From assembly GCA_903904275.1 (NCBI GenBank), contig CAIVBX010000234.1:1-12790 (forward strand): a DNA stretch of 12,790 nt. The letters are read 5' to 3'. Origin of the DNA: an uncultured Pseudomonadota bacterium (GTDB lineage: Bacteria; Pseudomonadota; Gammaproteobacteria; Methylococcales; Methylomonadaceae). Of the stretch, positions 1 to 6,151 are shown one piece after another. Made by a program: the position numbers and the translations under genes. The notes below the pieces were generated by a model that searched no databases, was not told the origin of the DNA, and was given only the letters and a program-made list of their open reading frames with translations. The first letter of the stretch is position 1. Each line of letters begins with the position of its first letter.

Positions 1-1
1 A

Positions 2-1339
2 ACGCAATAACTCAGGATTTTTCTTTAAAATTTCAATGTAATCTTTACTCAAATAACGCTGAAACATATTTTGAATCGCACGCTTGTCTTTGCCTTCAGT
101 GACGTATTTCAACACCACAGAATTTACCAATGCCAAAATTATCGCGATTTCAACAAACCAAATTGACCAGTTGTAATTAAAATAATATGCCGCAAAACCA
201 ATCAAAAAAGGCAACGGTGTAAAAACAAAAAATAGCAAAACCAAACTTAAAACGCGCTTGCTTTGAATGAGCAAATAACTTGCGAAAATTGCCAAAATTA
301 ACGCTGTAAAAAATGTAATCCACGTTGGAAATTCTTTAATCGAATCGCCTGCTAACAAGTTATCCAATGCCGTCGCATGAACTTCAACACCAGGATAATC
401 ACCACTTACAGGAGTAGCTCGTAAATCTTTTAAACCTGGTGCGCTAAATCCAAAAAAGACATATTTATCTTTAAAAATCGCAGGGTCAATTGCACTTTGT
501 TCGCCAGCTTGCAAATGTAATTCAGATTGAATAATTGCCGCCGCGCTAAAAGTTTCATGCGTTTCAGAATCGCCCCGAAATTTTAAAATGAGTTGTCCAA
601 AATTATCCGTCGGAATTTTTTTGCCTTGATAAAAAAGCCCGTTATCAAAAGTGAAATTAGCGTCTTTCTTATCCAACAACAACGACGCTAAACTCATCGA
701 AGGAATAATTTGATTATCGAAAATACGAAATAATGATGCACGCCGAAACACGCCATCTGCATTAGGTTTTTCATCAACATACGAAAGAAAATGTGCTTCT
801 TTTGCTAAACGTTCAACAGGAAAAGAGGCTTGTGTTTTAGAAATGGCTCGCAAATCGGCATGTTTTTGCCAAATATCTAACCCTTTAATTTTGACGGGAC
901 TTTGTGGCAGATTTTTAAGCCAATGCGATTGTTGTTGCGATTGTTCACCTAAAAAAATGGGTAAAACTAGCGGTGTGTGTTTAATCGCATTCGCAAACGA
1001 TTGGTCATCATCAACGCCGTAAATAGAGGCTTCGGTGTAAAGCACATCGAATGTCACCACTTTTGCACCAGCACGTTGCATGAATTGTAAAAGTGGTGCG
1101 TAGACTTCGCGCGGCCAAGGCCAAGACAAATGATTAACGGACGCGCCCCAATCTAAACTTGCTTGATCCAGCAAAACAATTTTAATGTCTTTGGTATATT
1201 CCGAAGGTTGAGCGAACAGTTTTTCGCGCCACGACCAAGCGGTATATTCCCATTCATCGAGTAACTTTTCAGATTGTAAAAACTGAGCTAACAAAATGGC
1301 TGTTAGCCCAATAATTAACGCGGATTGCCACTTTTTCAC
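2..1339 (-). CDS. CHASE2-domain membrane sensor, probable N-terminal part of an adenylate/guanylate cyclase (3' end outside window)
   Basis: The reading frame is open for 446 codons from a GTG at 1339 to the left edge. Residues 5-21 form a hydrophobic membrane anchor. An extracytoplasmic CHASE2 domain follows (about 25-335), with the family signatures WPWPR (73-77), GAKVVTFDVLYTE (91-103) and an acidic DDD (110-112). Three further membrane helices lie at about 340-360, 366-388 and 392-412. The last visible residues, including RYLSKDYIEIL from residue 428 and then KNPELLR, resemble the linker that precedes class III nucleotide cyclase domains in CHASE2 proteins. The catalytic domain itself is not visible, so a kinase or phosphatase output cannot be excluded. 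The gene starts 6 bases after the stop of the M48 protease gene, in the same frame and without a clear Shine-Dalgarno sequence, which suggests translational coupling. The next in-frame ATG lies inside the CHASE2 domain, so GTG is the best start. Confidence 0.85.
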   Translation of the reverse strand, partial: MKKWQSALIIGLTAILLAQFLQSEKLLDEWEYTAWSWREKLFAQPSEYTKDIKIVLLDQASLDWGASVNHLSWPWPREVYAPLLQFMQRAGAKVVTFDVLYTEASIYGVDDDQSFANAIKHTPLVLPIFLGEQSQQQSHWLKNLPQSPVKIKGLDIWQKHADLRAISKTQASFPVERLAKEAHFLSYVDEKPNADGVFRRASLFRIFDNQIIPSMSLASLLLDKKDANFTFDNGLFYQGKKIPTDNFGQLILKFRGDSETHETFSAAAIIQSELHLQAGEQSAIDPAIFKDKYVFFGFSAPGLKDLRATPVSGDYPGVEVHATALDNLLAGDSIKEFPTWITFFTALILAIFASYLLIQSKRVLSLVLLFFVFTPLPFLIGFAAYYFNYNWSIWFVEIAIILALVNSVVLKYVTEGKDKRAIQNMFQRYLSKDYIEILKKNPELLR

Positions 1340-1345
1340 AAAAAA

Positions 1346-2257
1346 TTACAAGGCGTTTAAAAAGGTTTTGAAGCGTTTATCTCGATTCGCATTTGGACTT
1401 CTTGAAACCGCATTTTGTGACAATAACGGACGAATATCTGAAATGCGGTCATCTGGCGCTGGATGTGTTGACATAAAACCTGTTGAACCTGCGGGAACGC
1501 TGGCTTTCATATTTTCTAAAACGCGAATTAACGCAGATGAATCATAGCCAACTCGTTGCATAATTTGAATGGCAGTTGCATCGGCTTCGTTTTCTTGTCC
1601 ACGCGCATAACCCGTATTAACCAGCGTTTGCATGATGTCGTCAATGCCGCCTTCAAAAACGTGTGCTAATTCGCCTGCAATGCCACCAACCGTTGATTTT
1701 GTCGCTTCCAACGCAATCGTTGTCCCTGCCGAAGTCCAGCGACTCGCTGAAATTGCCGCAATCGCGTGAGAACGTTGAACGTGACCAATTTCATGCGCGA
1801 GAACAGCCGCTAAATCGTCTTCGTTTTTACACAATTGAATCATGCCTTTTGAAACAAAAATAAAACCGCTCGGCGCGGCGTAAGCCACAACTTCATTAGT
1901 ATCTAACATCAAAAAATGATAACCCTTAAACACTGACGGATTGTCAGATGCCATCACTAACGATTGCCCTAAAATGTTGAGGAAATTATTTGCAACGGGA
2001 TTATTTTTAGCGGTGTAACGCCCAACAATGCCTGCACCAACGGCTCTGCCGATATAGTATTCATCAATTGGTGTTAGCGTTTCAGCCGCTTTTGATACCG
2101 CTTCTGCTGATTTAATAACAGAATCCATCGAAACAGGCATCGGAACAAATCCACCTGCGATTGAAGTTGCACCTTTCAACATATCATTCATAGCTGGATT
2201 ATTCGCACAACCTGCTAATTCCAATGCGATAATGGCGACAAGTAATGATTTTTTCAT
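1346..2257 (-). CDS. M48-family zinc metalloprotease, predicted lipoprotein
   Basis: A 303-residue protein that begins with a lipoprotein signal: a hydrophobic stretch after MKKS, then the lipobox LAGC with Cys17 as the lipidated residue. It is therefore expected to be anchored to an envelope membrane facing the periplasm. The zinc site is HEIGH at 155-159 (His155 and His159 as ligands, Glu156 catalytic). The third ligand is probably Glu222 in ENEAD (222-226), matching the ExxxD helix of M48 peptidases. The conserved STHP...R element lies at 263-271. Length and domain order resemble E. coli LoiP/YggG-type proteases, which act in envelope quality control; the substrate here is unknown. The start is firm: AAGGAG sits 7 bases upstream of the ATG. 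The ATG overlaps the stop of the SH3b gene by 4 bases (ATGA), and the CHASE2 gene follows after 6 bases, so the three are probably one operon. Confidence 0.92.
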   Translation of the reverse strand: MKKSLLVAIIALELAGCANNPAMNDMLKGATSIAGGFVPMPVSMDSVIKSAEAVSKAAETLTPIDEYYIGRAVGAGIVGRYTAKNNPVANNFLNILGQSLVMASDNPSVFKGYHFLMLDTNEVVAYAAPSGFIFVSKGMIQLCKNEDDLAAVLAHEIGHVQRSHAIAAISASRWTSAGTTIALEATKSTVGGIAGELAHVFEGGIDDIMQTLVNTGYARGQENEADATAIQIMQRVGYDSSALIRVLENMKASVPAGSTGFMSTHPAPDDRISDIRPLLSQNAVSRSPNANRDKRFKTFLNAL

Positions 2258-2718
2258 AATCCCGCTCCTTGCAAGTCGCCTTGTTTAATGAATTGTTGAA
2301 TATCAGAATTTTTCACGGTGAATTTTTCCATCTTGTCTATCCATTCAAAATTCGCCTGTGTGTGTCCTGTTTTATAAGCACTTTCTACGGCAGAATTAAA
2401 TCCTTTTCCCGCTAACGCAATTTCTTTACCGCTTGCATTTGAATTGACATTATTGCCCGCAGTCAACGCCACTTTCGCGTCAGATACTACCGATTGATGA
2501 AGCCAACCTGATTTCTTTTTTGCGTTAACCATGCGCCACGCACCTTGCTCTTTAATCAATTCAACCGATTGACCATAAACCGCTTTATCGATGGTTTCAC
2601 CAAAAAAAGATGGCGTGCTTCTAACAGGTGTTTCTTCAACTTGAATAATTAACGAAGTCGCGAAAGAAGTGACAGGCATTAACAAAAATATGAGGCTAAG
2701 TTTTGATAATCGTTGCAT
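2254..2718 (-). CDS. secreted bacterial SH3 (SH3b) domain protein
   Basis: A 154-residue protein with a classical signal peptide (hydrophobic residues 7-18, likely cleavage after SFA at 20). A bacterial SH3-like domain follows at about 22-78, with the usual features: VRSTPS near its start, GQSVELI in the middle and a closing GWLHQSVV. The remaining part (about 97-154) contains KEIALAGKGF and a later WIDKME; I recognise no named domain there. SH3b domains commonly bind peptidoglycan or other envelope ligands, so a periplasmic role is likely. The start is supported by AAGGAA about 5 bases upstream. The stop overlaps the M48 protease start by 4 bases. This gene leads the three-gene unit that ends in the CHASE2 sensor. 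The precise function is unknown. Confidence 0.85.
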   Translation of the reverse strand: MQRLSKLSLIFLLMPVTSFATSLIIQVEETPVRSTPSFFGETIDKAVYGQSVELIKEQGAWRMVNAKKKSGWLHQSVVSDAKVALTAGNNVNSNASGKEIALAGKGFNSAVESAYKTGHTQANFEWIDKMEKFTVKNSDIQQFIKQGDLQGAGL

Positions 2719-2741
2719 AGTGATTCCTTAATTTTTGGAAT

Positions 2742-2775
2742 AAAAAAGCGGCGCGTAATTTGAATTACGCACCGC
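2742..2775 (-). terminator. rho-independent terminator downstream of dbpA
   Basis: Two 13-base arms (2748-2760 and 2763-2775) are separated by 2 bases and pair throughout when read on the minus strand, with one G-U wobble. The stem is GC-rich at its base (GCGG/CCGC). It is followed on the minus strand by six Ts (2747-2742). It lies about 75 bases past the dbpA stop and just 24 bases before the ATG of the SH3b gene. Confidence 0.85.
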
Positions 2776-2780
2776 CTGAA

Positions 2781-2809
2781 ATTCTAAACCTTTTTTTGGG
2801 TAATGCTAA
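2781..2809 (-). promoter_or_regulatory. candidate sigma70-type promoter for the SH3b-M48-CHASE2 operon
   Basis: On the minus strand TTAGCA (2809-2804) and TAGAAT (2786-2781) are 17 bases apart. They match the -35 and -10 consensus at 4 of 6 and 5 of 6 bases. Transcription would begin near 2774, within the dbpA terminator stem, leaving a leader of about 55 bases before the SH3b ATG. The -35 lies inside a perfect inverted repeat. This is a pattern match only. Confidence 0.35.
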
Positions 2810-2829
2810 ATAAGTCATGATTTAGCATT
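2802..2829. repeat. perfect 10-base inverted repeat, possible operator or hairpin
   Basis: AATGCTAAAT (2802-2811) and ATTTAGCATT (2820-2829) are exact reverse complements separated by 8 bases. There is no T-run directly after either side, so it does not look like a terminator. It lies between the dbpA stop and the SH3b gene and covers the candidate -35 box. It could be a protein-binding site for control of the SH3b operon, or a 3' hairpin of the dbpA message. Confidence 0.5.
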
Positions 2830-2849
2830 TGAATAAATCTTTCTTTGTG

Positions 2850-4232
2850 TCACAAAGCCCGAACACGCCATTTTTTACCTTTGATTTTGCCATTTTGCAA
2901 ACGTGCCAATGCGACATTTGCGCTAGTGCGTTTGATTGCAACGTAAGTTCTGACATCGAAAATATCAATCTTGCCTACTTCATTTCCTGCCAAACCTGCT
3001 TCGCCTGTCAATGCGCCTAAAATATCTGCCGCACGAATTTTGGCTTTTCGTCCGCCATCAATCACTAATGTCACCATTTCAGGGCGAAGCGTGGTGTTTT
3101 TTGGAATGTTGCCAGCAGGATATTTTCCCCATTGAATCGCACTATTTTGATAAGTTTCAATTGCTTTTGCGCGTTCCAATTCATTTTCAGCACAAAAGCT
3201 CATGGCTAACCCTTTTTTACCCGCGCGACCCGTTCGACCAATTCGATGCACATGAACTTCGGGGTCAGGCGACAAATCAAACACAATCACCATTTCCAAA
3301 TCTTTAATATCCAAACCACGCGCTGCAACGTCTGTCGCCACTAAAACGGAGCAACTTTTATTCGCAAAACGTAACAACGTTTGGTCGCGTTCACGTTGGT
3401 CTAAATCGCCTGTCAACGAAAGCGCGGAATAACCTTGTTGACCGAGCCAATTTTCAATCACTTGGCAAGTGTATTTTGTATTGCAAAAAATCACCGTAGA
3501 TTCAGGTTGATATTTCGACAATAACGCCACAACTGCTAACGGTTTTTGCAATTCTTCAGCTTTGAAAAACAGTTGTTCAATTTGTCCGTCATCATGATTT
3601 TCATCAACGCTAATTTCAACGGGCGCATTTTGAATATGTGCGCTCATGTCTAAAATTGAATCGGGGTAAGTTGCCGAAAACAAAAGCGTTTGTTTTGTTT
3701 TTGCGGTTTGTTTTACGACAAATGAAATTTGCGCTTCAAATCCCATATCCAGCATTCGGTCTGCTTCGTCTAACACTAAAACGCGCAATTTTTTCAAATT
3801 CAAACTTTGGCGTTTCAAATGGTCTTGAATTCGTCCAGGTGTTCCAACAACAATGTGTGGCGCGTGTTGCGATAATGAGGCGACTTGATGACCTTGTGGA
3901 ACGCCGCCACACAACGTGAGTAATTTTATATTTGGAATAAATCGCGCCAAATTACGAATCGCTTTACTCACTTGGTCAGCTAATTCACGGGTTGGACATA
4001 AAACTAAGGCTTGCGTTTCATAAAGATTTACGTCGATTTTTGACAATAAACCCAAACCAAATGCGACCGTTTTTCCGCTGCCTGTTTTGGCTTTCGCAAT
4101 AATATCGTCGCCATTCATAATGAATGGCAAACTTTTCGCTTGAATTGGTGTCATTTCAACATAATTCAGCGTTTCCAAACCTTGCAGCAAAAGAGGATTT
4201 AAGTCAGCGGTAGAAAATTTAACAGGTTGCAT
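2850..4232 (-). CDS. dbpA: ATP-dependent RNA helicase DbpA (DEAD-box)
   Basis: A 460-residue protein, close to the 457 residues of E. coli DbpA, which remodels 23S rRNA during assembly of the large ribosomal subunit by recognising hairpin 92. All helicase motifs are present in order: Q motif with Gln31, Walker A AKTGSGKT (48-55), PTREL (80-84), TPGR (131-134), DEAD (155-158), SAT (186-188), ARGLD (304-308) and HRIGRTGRAG (329-338). The C-terminal domain (about 385-460) is the DbpA RNA-binding domain, recognisable by IDGGRKAKIR, DILGALTG and LQNGKIKGKKWRVR. That domain separates it from RhlE, RhlB and SrmB. The cytoplasmic protein is probably transcribed from its own promoter (perfect TATAAT at 4268-4263). 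A strong terminator lies about 75 bases beyond its stop. The Shine-Dalgarno sequence is weak. Confidence 0.96.
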   Translation of the reverse strand: MQPVKFSTADLNPLLLQGLETLNYVEMTPIQAKSLPFIMNGDDIIAKAKTGSGKTVAFGLGLLSKIDVNLYETQALVLCPTRELADQVSKAIRNLARFIPNIKLLTLCGGVPQGHQVASLSQHAPHIVVGTPGRIQDHLKRQSLNLKKLRVLVLDEADRMLDMGFEAQISFVVKQTAKTKQTLLFSATYPDSILDMSAHIQNAPVEISVDENHDDGQIEQLFFKAEELQKPLAVVALLSKYQPESTVIFCNTKYTCQVIENWLGQQGYSALSLTGDLDQRERDQTLLRFANKSCSVLVATDVAARGLDIKDLEMVIVFDLSPDPEVHVHRIGRTGRAGKKGLAMSFCAENELERAKAIETYQNSAIQWGKYPAGNIPKNTTLRPEMVTLVIDGGRKAKIRAADILGALTGEAGLAGNEVGKIDIFDVRTYVAIKRTSANVALARLQNGKIKGKKWRVRAL

Positions 4233-4262
4233 AATTGGCTCGTGTGAAGTTTTTAAAATTGG

Positions 4263-4268
4263 ATTATA
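4263..4268 (-). promoter_or_regulatory. candidate -10 box of the dbpA promoter
   Basis: A perfect TATAAT reads on the minus strand in the 50-base gap between tusC and dbpA. It would give a leader of about 24 bases. The -35 region, which would overlap the end of tusC, is poor (best TTGCGG with a 19-base spacer). Read-through from tusDC is also possible because no terminator separates them. Confidence 0.45.
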
Positions 4269-4282
4269 CCGTTCAATGTTTC

Positions 4283-4630
4283 CTAACCCGCAAAAACAAC
4301 GTCAAATGTCGCCATGAAATCCGAAATGGTAGCGCGTGATTTTAATTTCACAGATTGTGTGAGCATTTCCTTTTGCAAACCGCGTTCTAAAAGTGATTCG
4401 TCTTCGACAAAAATGTCAGTGACATCCATTGTGGGCAAAATTTCAAATAACGTGGCGATATTTTTTGGGGCATTTTGATGAGATTTCAAATGAAAAACGG
4501 CATCGTCCAAAAGCAAAATACTTACATTTTGTTCAAACGCGGCGGTTGTCAAAATGACATCGAGCATTTCTTGCACATAAAGCCCGTTATAACTAGGTTT
4601 TCGCAATACAAATAAAAAATTTCTTGTCAT
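4283..4630 (-). CDS. tusC: sulfur relay protein TusC (DsrF family)
   Basis: 115 residues from the ATG at 4630. This start is preferred over a TTG four codons upstream, because it lies 4 bases after the tusD stop and behind a GGTGA ribosome site; the E. coli protein is 119 residues. The DsrE/F fold is recognisable from FLFVLRKPSYNG at the N-terminus, the hydrophobic strand SILLLDDAVFHL in the middle, and the LLERGL stretch conserved in TusC. It contains no cysteine, as expected for a structural subunit with no catalytic thiol. In the E. coli pathway the TusBCD complex passes sulfur from TusA to TusE for 2-thiouridine formation in tRNA. The homologous DsrEFH complex serves sulfur oxidation. The usual third subunit, TusB/DsrH, is not next to it: dbpA follows after 50 bases. 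Confidence 0.88.
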   Translation of the reverse strand: MTRNFLFVLRKPSYNGLYVQEMLDVILTTAAFEQNVSILLLDDAVFHLKSHQNAPKNIATLFEILPTMDVTDIFVEDESLLERGLQKEMLTQSVKLKSRATISDFMATFDVVFAG

Positions 4631-4634
4631 AAAA

Positions 4635-4991
4635 TCACCCAAAAACCAAAAAACGGTCAGCTAAAATTGTCGCTTCGAGTAATTGCCCTAAACCGCCTAA
4701 TCGAAAACCTGCCGTGACATTTTCATTTTCTAAACCGCGTCGTTGTGCGGCTGACACACAAACGACTAAATCCAAATTATGCTTTTGTGCGAGTTCAGAC
4801 CAATTTTTAAAAATCGATTCTTCGTCGTCAGGTGGATTTGCTGATTTAAAAGCGTGATAAATACCATCGTGATAAAAAAAAATCCGAAAAATTTCATGCT
4901 GTTGCATTAAAAGTTCGTTAGCGAATCGATAAGCCGTCAAACTCGCGGCAGAATGAAATGGTGAGGAATTGATTTGTAGCGCGAATTTCAT
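4635..4991 (-). CDS. tusD: sulfur relay protein TusD (DsrE family)
   Basis: 118 residues from the ATG at 4991. The frame is open back to 5027, but that upstream segment lies inside the terminator hairpin of the preceding gene, and MKFALQINSSPFHS aligns with the family N-terminus, so the shorter form is preferred. The key residue is Cys78 in VVCVSAAQRRG, at the same number as the sulfur-accepting Cys78 of E. coli TusD and A. vinosum DsrE. FFYHDGIYHA (38-47) and the C-terminal GFRLGGLGQLLEA are also typical. It is about 10 residues shorter than E. coli TusD, mainly in the segment after the cysteine motif. It probably receives persulfide sulfur from TusA in the cytoplasm and acts together with TusC. 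No dsrAB or other dissimilatory sulfite reductase gene is in the window, so tRNA thiolation and sulfur oxidation cannot be told apart here. Confidence 0.9.
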   Translation of the reverse strand: MKFALQINSSPFHSAASLTAYRFANELLMQQHEIFRIFFYHDGIYHAFKSANPPDDEESIFKNWSELAQKHNLDLVVCVSAAQRRGLENENVTAGFRLGGLGQLLEATILADRFLVFG

Positions 4992-5002
4992 AAAAAAATT
5001 CC

Positions 5003-5042
5003 AAATAAAAAGCGCGATAACCGACAAAACGATTACCGCGCT
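5003..5042 (-). terminator. rho-independent terminator of the haem-c membrane protein gene
   Basis: Arms 5030-5042 and 5011-5023 form a 13-base stem on the minus strand with two G-U wobbles and a 6-base loop. The stem is followed by TTTTATTT (5010-5003). It begins 18 bases beyond the stop at 5061 and ends just before the tusD start at 4991, so it separates the two transcripts. Confidence 0.8.
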
Positions 5043-5060
5043 GACGTTAAAATTGAGTGG

Positions 5061-6026
5061 TTATTTTTGGATTTTACTTAACAAAAAATGCCACAATTTT
5101 TTCAAAAGGGGACGTACAATTCGCCAAATCACTTTTGAAAGATAAATTGGGTGAATTTTACGAACTAAATCAAAAATATAATCCGCAATTTTACCCACTG
5201 TTTCAGATTTTACGTTGTCGCGCCATTGCAAATAATGCAACGCTAAACCACTGACAAAAATAGGTTTATAAAACCACATTTCGAGCAACGAAATAATCCA
5301 CATGTAGACAAATGACGCGCCCATTCCCATACCTGCGAAAATAACAAGCATCGCAAACATCGGATGAATTTTAGTTAGCCACCACGACAAAATATCAGCA
5401 ATCAAAAACGCATAAGGCATTCCGATAGCAATACATTTAATACGTTTATCAGTTGTTTCGGCAAAGCTGAAAATGATGCCGACAAACATGAAAATAAAGC
5501 TGATACCGAATAAATGAATATGTGAAATGCGTGTTAAAGATGCGAATGTCGCGCCTGTGTCTTCTGCGCTGAGGGCTTTTACATTTTCAAATTTTGAAAA
5601 ATCAGGTAATCCACCTGCCTCTTTGTTGTGACACATGACGCATTTGTCTTCAATGATTTTTTTAACGCCATTATCGATGTAATCGTCTTTATCTGCACCG
5701 TCACGCACCCATTGAATGATGTCAAAACGCTCTTGTTCTGTGGCGTTATCTTTCATTGAGCCGTTAAGTTTTGTTTCTAAAACTGTACCTGAACGGTTGC
5801 CATAATAACTGTAGACAATATCATCAACAGATAAACCAAATTTGCCATCCGCCATGCCGTGCGTGAATAAAATTTGAATCATGGCGAATAAATAACCGAC
5901 AGCAACAGTGCAAAGATAGCCTGTAAATAAAATTTTGACAGGCGTATCGTGGTCTTTGAGTGGATATTTTGGAGCTTTGACGGGAACTTCGTCGATTTCT
6001 TCTGGAGGTGGAACGTAAGGTTGCAT
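5061..6026 (-). CDS. four-helix membrane protein with an embedded monohaem c-type cytochrome segment
   Basis: A 321-residue protein with no signal peptide and a proline- and acid-rich N-terminus. One helix (about 31-53) is followed by a 110-residue soluble loop. Three more helices lie at about 168-190, 197-216 and 222-250, and the tail (257-321) is basic and probably cytoplasmic. The loop carries CVMCH (129-133), the covalent c-type haem site. The SYYGNR and EQERFDIIQWV stretches before it look conserved. His169, His171 and His221 lie at helix ends and could bind a further cofactor or act as axial ligands. It is probably an inner-membrane electron-transfer protein, with the haem loop in the periplasm. 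I recognise no named family or partner. It stands alone, with a terminator on each side and a possible extended -10 in front. The ATG lacks a visible Shine-Dalgarno sequence, but the neighbouring codons support this start. Confidence 0.8.
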   Translation of the reverse strand: MQPYVPPPEEIDEVPVKAPKYPLKDHDTPVKILFTGYLCTVAVGYLFAMIQILFTHGMADGKFGLSVDDIVYSYYGNRSGTVLETKLNGSMKDNATEQERFDIIQWVRDGADKDDYIDNGVKKIIEDKCVMCHNKEAGGLPDFSKFENVKALSAEDTGATFASLTRISHIHLFGISFIFMFVGIIFSFAETTDKRIKCIAIGMPYAFLIADILSWWLTKIHPMFAMLVIFAGMGMGASFVYMWIISLLEMWFYKPIFVSGLALHYLQWRDNVKSETVGKIADYIFDLVRKIHPIYLSKVIWRIVRPLLKKLWHFLLSKIQK

Positions 6027-6065
6027 AATTAAAATTTCAAAAGTTAAGTTAAAAGAACGTGTTGC

Positions 6066-6074
6066 ATTCTATCA
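6066..6074 (-). promoter_or_regulatory. candidate extended -10 promoter of the haem-c protein gene
   Basis: The minus strand reads TGATAGAAT here, an extended -10 (TGn followed by TAGAAT, 5 of 6). No good -35 box is seen. It lies in the 117-base gap after fmt, downstream of the fmt terminator, and would give a leader of about 32 bases. Confidence 0.35.
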
Positions 6075-6121
6075 CCAGTAACAGTTTGAAACATTCCAGA
6101 AATTTGTAATTTTGCAATTTT

Positions 6122-6151
6122 AAAACAGCGTTTAACGAAGCGATTAAACGC
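6122..6151 (-). terminator. probable terminator of def-fmt
   Basis: GCGTTTAA and TTAAACGC are perfect 8-base arms (6144-6151 and 6128-6135) with an 8-base loop. On the minus strand the stem is followed by TGTTTT (6127-6122). The first arm contains the fmt stop codon. The stem is short and half AT, so it may be a modest terminator. Confidence 0.6.

Noticed and set aside
1296..1547. 83-codon plus-strand open frame across the CHASE2/M48 junction
   Set aside because: It is antisense to two well-supported genes, has no family features and no ribosome site.
2791..2797. Run of seven Ts on the plus strand after the hairpin arm at 2775
   Set aside because: It lies about 15 bases beyond the stem, too far for a plus-strand terminator, and no plus-strand gene ends here.
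2829..3307. Plus-strand open frames of 63 and 98 codons
   Set aside because: They are antisense to dbpA; the helicase motifs on the minus strand explain this stretch.
5057..5254. 65-codon plus-strand open frame
   Set aside because: It is antisense to the end of the haem-c protein gene, which has clear membrane helices and a terminator.
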